Shown in pieces: positions 33,298 through 41,535 of a stretch of DNA of 64,000 nt (the first letter of the stretch is position 1; the number at the start of each line of letters is the position of its first letter). The position numbers were made by a program, and so were the translations under genes. The notes beneath the pieces were generated by a model. The model was not told the origin of the DNA, ran no database searches, and saw only the letters and a program-made list of their open reading frames with translations. Location: positions 1 through 64,000 of the forward strand of contig CAYXVG010000038.1 in the NCBI GenBank assembly GCA_964468205.1. Direction: 5' to 3'. This stretch comes from CAWELS01 sp964468205. GTDB taxonomy: Bacteria > Acidobacteriota > Terriglobia > Bryobacterales > Bryobacteraceae.

Positions 33298-34289
33298 AGC
33301 CACGCGTGGCCGTCACCGCGGAGGAGTTCGAGAAAGCCCGGGCGGTGTTCGAATCGGCCGGGCAGTTTGATTGCTCGGCGGCGCCTTCGGCGGAAGCGGA
33401 CTTGGCGGAGGCGATCCGGGAAACTGCAGCGCGGCACGCGATTGTCGGACCGGCCCCGTATTTCGGGCCACTATACGAAGCGTTGCCGGCTGGAGGCGTG
33501 ATTGCGCGGTTCGGCGTCGGACACGACGGAATAGACAAAGGCCTCGCGGCGGCGGCCGGATTGATCTGCACGAATACGCCCGGTGCGCTGGACGCTTCGG
33601 TGGCCGAGTACGCGATCGCCCTGCTACTGGCGGCGGCGCGGCATGTGGGCCGCTGCTCGGCGCTGATGCAGAGGGGGGAGTGGATGCCGAGTACCGGCCA
33701 TGAGTTGGCCGGGAAGCGCCTGGCGATACTGGGATGCGGTCCCATCGGACAACACACGGCGCGGATTGCCAGCTTCGGACTCGGCATGGCGGTCACGGGC
33801 TGGAAACGGACGCAGGTGAGCGAGGCCGAGTGGCGGCGCGAGTGGGGCTATGAGCGGGTGACGGCCAGCTTCGCCACCGCCGTTGCCGATGCGGACTTCG
33901 TGATCCTCCTGCTGCCCGGTGTTCCAGAAACGCGGCATTTTCTGAATCGCGAGCGACTCTCGCAGTTGCCGGCCGGCGCATGGCTGGTCAACGTGGCGCG
34001 CGGCTCGGTGGTGGATGAAACGGCGCTGTTTGACGCGCTACGGGAAGGGCGGCTTGCCGGCGCGGCGACCGACGTCTACCAGACCGAGCCGTATGTTCCG
34101 GCGGATCCGGCCAAGGATCTCCGGCAACTCGATAACGTCTTGCTGATGCCTCATTGCGGCAGCAACACTCGCGAGGCAAATGCCAAGATGGCTCGCCAGG
34201 CGCTGCGGAACCTGGAACTTGCCGAGACGGGGAGATTCGCGGAGATGAACGTGGTGGGAGGCCGGCATCCGGGGGAACCGCCGTCTTGA
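33294..34289 (+). CDS. D-isomer 2-hydroxyacid dehydrogenase
   Basis: A 331-aa NAD-dependent dehydrogenase of the phosphoglycerate/hydroxypyruvate dehydrogenase family. The catalytic set is present: Arg in LVNVARGSVVDE, Glu in TDVYQTEPYVPADP, and His in NVLLMPHCGSNTREAN. The Rossmann motif is LAILGCGPIGQHTARIA. There is no C-terminal ACT domain, so it is not a regulated SerA. It is coupled on both sides by 4-bp overlaps (ATGA with the aldolase, TTGA with the glycosyltransferase). A 2-hydroxy acid produced or used by the aldolase is the likely substrate type. Confidence 0.9.
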   Translation: MKPRVAVTAEEFEKARAVFESAGQFDCSAAPSAEADLAEAIRETAARHAIVGPAPYFGPLYEALPAGGVIARFGVGHDGIDKGLAAAAGLICTNTPGALDASVAEYAIALLLAAARHVGRCSALMQRGEWMPSTGHELAGKRLAILGCGPIGQHTARIASFGLGMAVTGWKRTQVSEAEWRREWGYERVTASFATAVADADFVILLLPGVPETRHFLNRERLSQLPAGAWLVNVARGSVVDETALFDALREGRLAGAATDVYQTEPYVPADPAKDLRQLDNVLLMPHCGSNTREANAKMARQALRNLELAETGRFAEMNVVGGRHPGEPPS

Positions 34290-35845
34290 CTGAGACCGGC
34301 CCAGCGCGGCGGCGCGCCCGGCAGGTCGTCACCGCCGGGCTGGTGATCACGGTTTACTTCTCGATTGTTCTGTTTCTCCAGTGGAAGAGCGGCGCTTACG
34401 GGCAAACATTTGGCTCACAGAGCGACGAGGCGGCGCACTACGTGACGGCGCTGATGATTCGGGATTATGCAGTTTCCGGTTTCCCCGGCAATCCAGTCAG
34501 TTTCGCGCGGGACTATTACAACTACTACCCCAAGGTCGCCTTTGGCGCGTGGCCGCCGCTGTTTCATTTCGCGAACGCGGCGTGGATGCTGGTGTTCGGG
34601 GATTCCCGCGCGGCGGCGCTGCTCTTCATGGCGGCTCTGACCACGCTGCTCGCATATTTGCTGTTTGTGGAGGCAAGGGGCGCGTTCGGATTCTGGCCGG
34701 CGCTGACAGCCGGAGTCTACACCGCAGCCCTTCCGCTGACCCAGGACTGCACATCGCCGCTCCTGCCGGACACGCTGGTGACGGTGATGGTATTTGGGTT
34801 CGGAGCTTCGTTCTGGCGATACCTGGAGCGGCCTTCGCCGCGGGACGCCGCCGTGGCCGGCCTGCTCGGCGGTCTCGCGCTGGCGGCCAAGCCCAACGCG
34901 CTGGCGTTGTTCATCGCCGTGCCGCTGGCGTTGCTACTCGCGAGGAAATGGGCTTTACTCAGGGCCCGGAGCTTCTGGCTCGCGGCCGCGCTGGCGCTTG
35001 TGATAGGCATCCCCGCCGAGGTGATGCCGTTCGTGCAGGCGGGAGAACGCGGCGAGTCGCTCAATACGGTCCCGGCCGCACTGGCCTCGTTGGCCGTGTA
35101 TTTCGAGATCATCCTGGGGAACCTGGGCTGGAGCGTTGTGGTGCTGGCGCTGGTTGGGCTCGCCGGGAGCCTGGAGCCGGGCATTCGCGGGGCAGTGGCG
35201 GCACGCTGGAGCGTATATGCGGCGCTGGCGGCGGGATGCCTCGTTTTCCACTCCGCCCTCACGGGTGAGGCGAAGACCCGGTACATTCTGCCGCTGGTTC
35301 CGCTCGCGGCGTTATTCGCGCTGGCGGGGGCGGAGAGACTCGGAGGGATGCTCCCGGGGCGGCGCGCATCGGCGGCGGCACTGGCGATCTGGCTGGCCGC
35401 GCTGGCCCCGCCGGCATGGAGCTTTTTCATTCCCCGGAAGCATTCGCCGGATCTCACCCCGATCGTGAGGGAGGTTGCAGAGCGGACGGACAGCGCGGCG
35501 CCGGTGGTGCTGGTGGCCTCCGGATCGATCGGCGAAGGCGTCGTGATATCGGAGTTCGCGCGGCTGGACGAGCGTCCCCGGCATCGCGTGATCCGCGCTA
35601 CCAAGGCGCTGGCGGAGAGCGACTGGAATGGAACGTTTTTCCGGCCGCGGTATGAGTCCGCGGAAGAGCTGGCCGGGTTTCTGGAGTCGGAGGGGATCGA
35701 GAGCATCATTCTGGACCGGGGGACGTCGGAACTTCCCGGAAACATCAAGCAGCTACTCGTCTGCGCGATGGAGGGCCGCTATTCATTGCAGATGGCAGAC
35801 CGCGAGACGAACTTCGAACTCTATTACAAGGAAAGCGGGCAGTAA
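34286..35845 (+). CDS. GT39/ArnT-like membrane glycosyltransferase
   Basis: A 519-aa polytopic membrane protein with about eleven hydrophobic segments between residues 15 and 400, then a soluble C-terminal part of about 110 residues. The first outside loop has SQSDEAAHYVTALMIRDY, where the acidic pair is the usual catalytic motif of polyprenyl-phosphate-sugar transferases (PMT/ArnT fold). The YYNYYPKVAFGAWPPLFHF segment after it also fits. TTG at 34286 overlaps the previous stop (TTGA). The long frame starting at 34154 is a shadow of the dehydrogenase. The acceptor and sugar are unknown. Confidence 0.82.
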   Translation: MTETGPARRRARQVVTAGLVITVYFSIVLFLQWKSGAYGQTFGSQSDEAAHYVTALMIRDYAVSGFPGNPVSFARDYYNYYPKVAFGAWPPLFHFANAAWMLVFGDSRAAALLFMAALTTLLAYLLFVEARGAFGFWPALTAGVYTAALPLTQDCTSPLLPDTLVTVMVFGFGASFWRYLERPSPRDAAVAGLLGGLALAAKPNALALFIAVPLALLLARKWALLRARSFWLAAALALVIGIPAEVMPFVQAGERGESLNTVPAALASLAVYFEIILGNLGWSVVVLALVGLAGSLEPGIRGAVAARWSVYAALAAGCLVFHSALTGEAKTRYILPLVPLAALFALAGAERLGGMLPGRRASAAALAIWLAALAPPAWSFFIPRKHSPDLTPIVREVAERTDSAAPVVLVASGSIGEGVVISEFARLDERPRHRVIRATKALAESDWNGTFFRPRYESAEELAGFLESEGIESIILDRGTSELPGNIKQLLVCAMEGRYSLQMADRETNFELYYKESGQ

Positions 35846-35864
35846 TGCGGCGCGGACGCTCGCG

Positions 35865-36872
35865 CTAACGCAGCGCCGCGAGATCGGCGATCCAGGCTTC
35901 AATCAGCTCGATCTCCGGCGCGCCTACCAGCCCCATGGCAATCAGGCGCTCGTAGCAGATGAGAAGGTTTTCGAGGAGGCGCTCTGGCCCGGACCGCAGA
36001 GTGAGGGCGTCGAGTTGCTCGGCGATCTTCCGGTTGTTTTGATAGCCGGGCAGTTCCTCGTTGAAATCCCGCATCAGATCATGGTCATTCCGTTCCTGCC
36101 ACACGGTGGGGCTTTCGAATAGCACGGACCAGCCATTGACCCAGGCGATGCGCTGGGCGACGAAACTCCGCCAGATGTCGGTCACCCGGAACGAGCAGTG
36201 AGCCGGAAGATAGAGCAGGGGGAACGCCTCGGGAAACCAGGCTGTGTTCTGGCTGTTGAACGGGCACCAGGAACCTGCACCGAGAGCCAGCCGGATTCCG
36301 CCACGAAAATTCTCCGGCAGAGGCAGCACCAGCCGGTAGATCGCGTCGACATCGGGGTTCTCGTCCGCGAGACTTTGCTGGATCGGGCAGTGGACGGGTT
36401 CCACTGGAAGGGAGCCGAGCGGTTGGACGGGGTGATTGACCGCGTCGAGCGGGAGGCCGCGGGGCCAGAGAGGAGAGTCGGAGAAGTAACGGTAGACGTT
36501 CACCCACCCCGCGGCGGCGAGATGCGGAACGTTGTGGTCACGCCGGCGGTCCACCCAGAATTCGCTTCGCGGGAAGTTGTCGTCATCGGTCTCGATAATT
36601 CGGCTGACGCCGTTCGAGATGGCGAGCAGGTAGCCGATGTTCTTCCGGGCGTAGTGCCGGGTGGGGCATTTGCGGGCGAACTCGAAGCCGGTCTCCAACT
36701 GGGCCTCGACACTGAGGAAACGGCAGCCCTCCAGTTGGAAATCGGGCGGACTCTTGGTGTCGCCGATAACGATGAAATCGCAGCCGTGCTGCGCCGCCCC
36801 AATCGCCAGTTCCGAGAGGACGGGGTTGGGTGGAGCGATGGAGGTGACAATGAGCGCGGAGGAAGGATTCAT
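35865..36872 (-). CDS. STELLO (DUF288) family glycosyltransferase-like protein
   Basis: A 335-aa protein matching the STELLO/DUF288 family. It starts ALIVTSIAPPNPVLSELA, followed by DFIVIGDTKSPPDF, KNIGYLLAI and the acidic motif RIIETDDDNFPRSEFW, which would bind metal and a nucleotide sugar. Later segments include CPFNSQNTAWFPEAFPLLYLP and DIWRSFVAQRIAW. It overlaps the GT2 gene upstream by 4 bp (ATGA), so the two act together, perhaps in surface glycan synthesis. It is convergent with the GT39-like gene 20 bp away. Confidence 0.82.
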   Translation of the reverse strand: MNPSSALIVTSIAPPNPVLSELAIGAAQHGCDFIVIGDTKSPPDFQLEGCRFLSVEAQLETGFEFARKCPTRHYARKNIGYLLAISNGVSRIIETDDDNFPRSEFWVDRRRDHNVPHLAAAGWVNVYRYFSDSPLWPRGLPLDAVNHPVQPLGSLPVEPVHCPIQQSLADENPDVDAIYRLVLPLPENFRGGIRLALGAGSWCPFNSQNTAWFPEAFPLLYLPAHCSFRVTDIWRSFVAQRIAWVNGWSVLFESPTVWQERNDHDLMRDFNEELPGYQNNRKIAEQLDALTLRSGPERLLENLLICYERLIAMGLVGAPEIELIEAWIADLAALR

Positions 36873-37645
36873 GATGTCGAATCGAGAGGGGCGGATCTGG
36901 TTCGGGCGAGGCGTTTTCTGAGCAGCCCCAGCAGGTTGCTCAGGGCGTCGCCGATTGTCCCGCCGGAGACGCTATTCGACGGAGCACGATAGTGAATGGG
37001 CGCCTCGACGCAGCGGAGGTCGCGGCAATGAAATTTCATTTCCGTTTGAAAGAAGTGGCCCCGCGAGTTGATTCCCTGCTCCAGCACCGCATCGAGAGCC
37101 TCGCGCCGGAAGAGTTGGTAGCCGCTGGTCATGTCGGAGAGGCTCGTTCCGAGCAATAGGTTGCTCAGGATGGTCCCGCCCCGGCTGAGCAGATAGCGGG
37201 TGAGCGGGGATTCCGACATGCTGCCGCCGGGGCAGAAGCGGCTGCCAAAGACGCAATCCACGTCCGCATGCAGGCGCTCGATGAAGAGCCGGAAGTCCCG
37301 CGGCTGGTGGCTGAATCCGGCGTCGATTTCGAGCACCCACTCGAAACCGGTGGCCAAAGCCGCGCGGTAGCCGGCGACGTAGGCGTCCACGACGCAGCGG
37401 CTGTCCGGCGCCCACACCACCCGGACACGAGGTTCGGTAAGCGCGAAATTGCGGACGAGGTCGACGGTTCCGTCCTCGCAGGCGTTGTCGAAGACGGCGT
37501 GGAAGAGCGTCTCCCGCCACCCCTCGCACTCGATCAAAACTTCCTGGATGAAGCGGACTGCCGTGGTCTGCTCGTTAGCCATGGGGCAAACGACGGCGAG
37601 TCTGCAATCGCGGTGGTAGGATCTTTCGGAAACCTGTTCCGGCAC
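36869..37645 (-). CDS. Family 2 glycosyltransferase
   Basis: A 258-aa inverting GT-A fold enzyme similar to dolichyl-phosphate mannose synthase-type GT2 proteins. The order is LAVVCPMANEQTTAVRF (first strand), FDNACEDGTVDLV (nucleotide-binding Asp), WVLEIDAGFSHQP (the D-x-D-like metal site) and SDMTSGYQLFRREA. There are no C-terminal membrane helices. GTG at 37645 gives a sensible N-terminus; the frame upstream to 37831 runs into the divergent trpC leader and is rejected. It forms an operon with the STELLO gene downstream. Confidence 0.85.
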   Translation of the reverse strand: MPEQVSERSYHRDCRLAVVCPMANEQTTAVRFIQEVLIECEGWRETLFHAVFDNACEDGTVDLVRNFALTEPRVRVVWAPDSRCVVDAYVAGYRAALATGFEWVLEIDAGFSHQPRDFRLFIERLHADVDCVFGSRFCPGGSMSESPLTRYLLSRGGTILSNLLLGTSLSDMTSGYQLFRREALDAVLEQGINSRGHFFQTEMKFHCRDLRCVEAPIHYRAPSNSVSGGTIGDALSNLLGLLRKRLARTRSAPLDSTS

Positions 37646-37746
37646 TGGTGGTTGCTCTGCTTCCAGGGCGTCGCGGCGGCGCGGCGAACTTCGCCAAGCC
37701 CAGTCATCAGTGTAGCTTAAAAGGGATTTCCCGAAACCCGCCGTGC

Positions 37747-37752
37747 TACGAT
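37747..37752 (+). promoter_or_regulatory. Putative -10 box of the trp operon
   Basis: TACGAT lies 12 bases before the trpC ATG. No attenuator-type leader peptide or trp-codon run is visible in the 120 bp between the divergent genes. Confidence 0.35.
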
Positions 37753-37764
37753 GGGGATTCCCCA

Positions 37765-38550
37765 ATGGTCCGGAATGTCCCCGACATATTGTCCAGAATC
37801 GTCGCCGGAAAGCAAGCCGGCTTGCCGGCAATTCGCTCCCGGCGGGAGGAGTTCGAGCGCCTGGCCGAGGGCCGGCGCGAGGAACGCCGGGACTTCCGCA
37901 GGGCTTTGATCGAGAACCCGCCCGCGATCATCGCCGAGGTGAAGAAGGCGTCGCCGAGCAAGGGCGTATTCGTGGACGAGTTCCGGCCGGCCGGGATCGC
38001 CGCGGCCTACGAAGCCGGAGGCGCCGCGGCCATCTCCGTGTTGACCGACCAGGAGCACTTCCACGGTTCGCTGGCGGATCTCGAGGCGGCCCGGGCCGCC
38101 GTCTCGCTACCGGTTTTGCGGAAGGATTTCACCATCGACGAAACGCACGTCATCCAGGCGGCGGCGCACGGGGCGGACGCCATTCTGCTGATCGCGGCGA
38201 TTCTGACCGAGCGGCAGATGCGCGATTTCCGGGAACTCGCCGCGGGATTCGGTCTCGCCGCGTTGGTGGAAGTGCATAGCGAAGAAGAGCTCGCGCCGGC
38301 GCTCGCTTCCGGGGCGGAGATTGCCGGCGTGAACAACCGGAACCTGCATACATTCGAGGTGACGCTCGAAACTTCTTTGCGCCTGGCCGAGAGGATTCCC
38401 GGCGGGATTGTGAGGGTGGCCGAGAGCGGGATTCACGGCGCGGCGGACATCGAGCGGCTGTCCGCGGCCGGGTACCAGGGGTTCCTGGTGGGTGAACATC
38501 TCATGAAAGCCGGTGATCCGGCGGCCGCGCTGCGGGAATTGCGGTCATGA
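37765..38550 (+). CDS. trpC: Indole-3-glycerol phosphate synthase
   Basis: This cytoplasmic enzyme closes the indole ring from CdRP. At 261 aa the TIM barrel is complete. Landmarks are IIAEVKKASPSKG (catalytic Lys), ISVLTDQEHFHGSL, LPVLRKDFTIDETHVIQA (catalytic Lys and Asp), LVEVHSEEEL, AGVNNRNLHTFEV and AESGIH. It is the first gene of trpC-trpF-trpB-trpA, with its stop overlapping the trpF start. trpE, trpG and trpD are absent from the window, so the early steps are encoded elsewhere. Confidence 0.97.
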   Translation: MVRNVPDILSRIVAGKQAGLPAIRSRREEFERLAEGRREERRDFRRALIENPPAIIAEVKKASPSKGVFVDEFRPAGIAAAYEAGGAAAISVLTDQEHFHGSLADLEAARAAVSLPVLRKDFTIDETHVIQAAAHGADAILLIAAILTERQMRDFRELAAGFGLAALVEVHSEEELAPALASGAEIAGVNNRNLHTFEVTLETSLRLAERIPGGIVRVAESGIHGAADIERLSAAGYQGFLVGEHLMKAGDPAAALRELRS

Positions 38551-39143
38551 TGGTGAAGATCTGCGGCATCACGACCGGCGCGGACCTGCGGGCCGCGGTT
38601 GAGGCCGGCGCCGGAGCGGTAGGGTTCAACTTCTACCCCCGAAGCCCGCGCTACATCGACCCCGAGAAGGCCGCGGAACTGGCGGCCCTCGCGCCCGGCA
38701 CTGTGATCAAGGTAGGCGTCTTCGTGAATGAAAGCGCGGCGGCAATCCAGGCGATAGCAGACCGGGTTCCGCTCGACGTCGCGCAACTCCATGGCTCGTG
38801 CGAGACGCCCGGGGGCATCCGGGTCTGGCACGCGGTGAACGTCGGGGAGGGATTCGACGCCGGCGCCCTGGCAGCGCTTCCCGGCGAGGCCATCCTGGTG
38901 GATGCTCCGGCCGGCGAAGTCTACGGAGGGACGGGGCGGACATTTGATTGGTCGCGTGTGCAAGGATTGAAATACAAGCTGATACTTGCCGGCGGACTCG
39001 CTCCGGACAACGTGGCCGCGGCGATCCGGCAGGTGCGCCCGTGGGGAGTGGACGCCTGCTCGCGGCTGGAGGTCTCCCCGGGGATCAAGGATCACGGCAA
39101 GATGAGGCAATTCATTGCCGCGGCGCTTGGGGTGGAAGACTAA
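38547..39143 (+). CDS. trpF: Phosphoribosylanthranilate isomerase
   Basis: A 198-aa TIM barrel that isomerises PRA to CdRP. It shows VKICGITTGADLRAAVEAGA (catalytic Cys), GFNFYPRSPRYI, VFVNESA, VAQLHGSCE, LVDAPAGEVYGGTGRTFDW (catalytic Asp) and LILAGGLAPDNV, then the phosphate loop GVDACSRLEVSPGIKD. SRLE stands where SSGVE is usual. The ATG overlaps the trpC stop, and the TAA stop overlaps the trpB start (TAATG). Confidence 0.95.
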   Translation: MMVKICGITTGADLRAAVEAGAGAVGFNFYPRSPRYIDPEKAAELAALAPGTVIKVGVFVNESAAAIQAIADRVPLDVAQLHGSCETPGGIRVWHAVNVGEGFDAGALAALPGEAILVDAPAGEVYGGTGRTFDWSRVQGLKYKLILAGGLAPDNVAAAIRQVRPWGVDACSRLEVSPGIKDHGKMRQFIAAALGVED

Positions 39144-40348
39144 TGGCAATACAACCAGATGCTCAGGGCCATTTCGGCCCCTACGGAGGCAAGTTCGTTC
39201 CGGAGATCCTGATGTCCCCGCTGGACGAACTGGAGAAGGCGTATGCCGAGGCGCGCTCGGACCCCAAATTCGAGACCGAATTGCAGGAACTGCTGCGGAA
39301 CTACGCCGGCCGGCCGACCGCTCTTTACCATGCGCGGCGGCTTTCGGAAACGCTCGGCGGCGCGAAGATTTATTTGAAGCGGGAGGATCTGCTCCACACC
39401 GGCGCCCACAAGATCAACAATTGTCTGGGCCAAATCCTGCTTGCCAGGCGCATGGGCAAGAGCCGCATCATCGCCGAGACCGGCGCCGGGCAGCACGGCG
39501 TGGCGACCGCGACGGTTTGCGCCTTGTTCGGGATGGATTGCGTGGTCTACATGGGCGAGGAAGACATGCGGCGGCAGCGGCTGAACGTCTTTCGCATGCG
39601 CCTGCTGGGTGCGAAGGTGGCCGGGGTGAACGCCGGCAGCCGGACTCTGAAGGACGCCATCAGCGAAGCCATGCGGGATTGGGTTACGAACGCCGGCGAT
39701 ACCCACTATCTGCTTGGCTCCGCTCTGGGAGCGCATCCGTACCCGATGATGGTGCGCGATTTCCAGCGGGTGATCGGACTCGAGGCGCGCCGGCAGATCA
39801 TCGACCGCGAGGGCCGGCTTCCCGACGCCGTCTTCGCCTGCGTCGGCGGCGGCAGCAACGCGATCGGAATATTCCACCCGTTCCTCGAGGACAGGAGCGT
39901 TCGCCTGATCGGCGTCGAAGCGGGCGGGCGGGGAGCGTCGTTGGGCGATCACGCGGCGCGGTTCAGCGGCGGTGTTCCCGGAGTGCTACAGGGGACATAC
40001 AGTTACCTGCTCCAGAACGGTGACGGTCAGATTTCGCTCACGCATTCGGTTTCGGCGGGACTCGACTACGCCTCGGTGGGCCCTGAGCATGCGTTGCTCC
40101 ACGACCTGGGCCGCGCCGAATACTGCTATTGCCGGGACGGAGGCGCGCTAGAGGCGGCGCGACGGCTCTCGGTCACCGAGGGAATTATTCCAGCGCTCGA
40201 ATCCGCCCACGGCGTCGCCGAGGCCATGCGACAGGCGCCGGATGCCAAAGGCCAGATCTTCATCGTGAATCTATCGGGCCGCGGCGACAAGGACATCGAC
40301 ATCTACCGCGAGAACTTTCCGGAACTCGATGCGGGAGAACCGGCGTGA
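39143..40348 (+). CDS. trpB: Tryptophan synthase beta subunit
   Basis: A 401-aa PLP enzyme joining indole and serine. Markers are HFGPYGGKFVPEILM at the start, the PLP Lys in LLHTGAHKINNCLGQ, ETGAGQHGVATATVCALFG, the phosphate-binding FACVGGGSNAIGIFHPF, and SAGLDYASVGPEHALL. The ATG at 39143 shares bases with the trpF stop; upstream in-frame sequence is trpF shadow. It forms the usual alpha2-beta2 channel enzyme with TrpA, whose gene overlaps its end. Confidence 0.97.
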   Translation: MAIQPDAQGHFGPYGGKFVPEILMSPLDELEKAYAEARSDPKFETELQELLRNYAGRPTALYHARRLSETLGGAKIYLKREDLLHTGAHKINNCLGQILLARRMGKSRIIAETGAGQHGVATATVCALFGMDCVVYMGEEDMRRQRLNVFRMRLLGAKVAGVNAGSRTLKDAISEAMRDWVTNAGDTHYLLGSALGAHPYPMMVRDFQRVIGLEARRQIIDREGRLPDAVFACVGGGSNAIGIFHPFLEDRSVRLIGVEAGGRGASLGDHAARFSGGVPGVLQGTYSYLLQNGDGQISLTHSVSAGLDYASVGPEHALLHDLGRAEYCYCRDGGALEAARRLSVTEGIIPALESAHGVAEAMRQAPDAKGQIFIVNLSGRGDKDIDIYRENFPELDAGEPA

Positions 40349-41148
40349 CCCGCATCGGTAGGCTGTTTGAAAGCCTCCAGAGCGAAGGCCGGCCGGCATT
40401 GATCGCCTACCTGACCGCGGGCGACCCGGCGATGGACCGCACCGGCTCCCTGGTTGCCGCGCTCGAGCGCGGCGGAGCGGATCTGATCGAGTTGGGCGTC
40501 CCGTTCTCGGACCCGGTGGCCGACGGGCCCGTCATCCAGCGGGCCTCGGAGAGGGCCTTGCGGGGCGGAGCGACTTTGAGGGGCGTGCTGGGAATCGCCC
40601 GCGAAATCCGCTCCCGCTCGGAGATTCCGATCCTGCTGTTCACTTATCTGAACCCGGCTCTGCGGTACGGGCTGGACAAGCTGGCCGCGGATGCGGTGGA
40701 CGCGGGAGTTGACGGCTGTCTGCTTACCGACCTGTCAGTGGAGGAGGCGGGCGACTATGTCGGGAGCATGCGCGAGCGCGGCCTCGATACCGTGTTTCTC
40801 GCCGCTCCGACGAGCACGCGGGAGCGCCTGCAACTGGTGGCGAAGTACTCGTCCGGTTTTGTCTACCTGATCTCCCGTATGGGTGTGACCGGCGCGCAGT
40901 CGTCGCTTTCCGACGCCATCGGCCCGCTGGTGGAAGCGGCCCGGCAGGTGACGGACCTTCCGCTCGCGGTGGGATTCGGCATTTCAAAGCCGGAACATGC
41001 CGCGGCAGTGGGAGCCATGGCGGATGGGGTCGTGGTGGGAAGCGCTTTTGTGCGGCTGATCGAAGAGCACGCCGGAGCGCCGGACCTGGAGGCGAAACTG
41101 GAGGCGCTCGCCCGCTCGCTGGCCGATGCGCTGCCGGGAAAGAATTGA
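40345..41148 (+). CDS. trpA: Tryptophan synthase alpha subunit
   Basis: A 267-aa TIM barrel releasing indole from indole-3-glycerol phosphate. Catalytic Glu and Asp lie in LIELGVPFSDPVADGPVIQ. Other landmarks are PILLFTYLNPALRYGLD, DGCLLTDLSVEEA, VYLISRMGVTGAQ and VGFGISKPEHA. The GTG start overlaps the trpB stop (GTGA). Chorismate mutase follows after 3 bp, so the unit continues into the tyrosine/phenylalanine branch. Confidence 0.96.
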   Translation: MTRIGRLFESLQSEGRPALIAYLTAGDPAMDRTGSLVAALERGGADLIELGVPFSDPVADGPVIQRASERALRGGATLRGVLGIAREIRSRSEIPILLFTYLNPALRYGLDKLAADAVDAGVDGCLLTDLSVEEAGDYVGSMRERGLDTVFLAAPTSTRERLQLVAKYSSGFVYLISRMGVTGAQSSLSDAIGPLVEAARQVTDLPLAVGFGISKPEHAAAVGAMADGVVVGSAFVRLIEEHAGAPDLEAKLEALARSLADALPGKN

Positions 41149-41151
41149 ATA

Positions 41152-41469
41152 ATGGATAGAGAGGCTGGCTTAGAAGCGCTCGCCCGGTATCGCGAGCAGA
41201 TCGACGACGTGGATCGCGAGCTCGTCCGCTTGCTCAACGAGCGAACCCGGATTGTCGAGTTGCTGGGACACGTGAAGCAGCAACTTGAGCTGCCGGTCTA
41301 TGAACCGAAACGCGAGGACGAGGTCTACGCCAACATCATCGATGCGAATGAGGGTCCACTCCCGCCCGACGCTCTGAAGCGCCTCTTCGAGCGCATCGTG
41401 GATGAGATGCGCACGCTGCAGCGCATGAAACGGAAACGGGGAGAAGAACGGATGGCCAGCGATGATTAA
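41152..41469 (+). CDS. Chorismate mutase, AroQ type
   Basis: A 105-aa all-helical mutase converting chorismate to prephenate. It has the AroQ pattern: YREQIDDVDRELVRLLNERT (N-terminal catalytic Arg in the following R-I-V-E), VKQQLELPVYEPKREDEVYA (catalytic Lys/Arg), and FERIVDEMRTLQR near the end. There is no fused prephenate dehydratase or dehydrogenase. It lies between trpA and DAHP synthase, linking the two aromatic branches. Confidence 0.92.
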   Translation: MDREAGLEALARYREQIDDVDRELVRLLNERTRIVELLGHVKQQLELPVYEPKREDEVYANIIDANEGPLPPDALKRLFERIVDEMRTLQRMKRKRGEERMASDD

Positions 41470-41535
41470 CAGTTTACCGGACAGGGCGCCGCGGTACGGG
41501 CGGCCCAGCCCCCGGTATGCCGGGAGGAATTGGCA

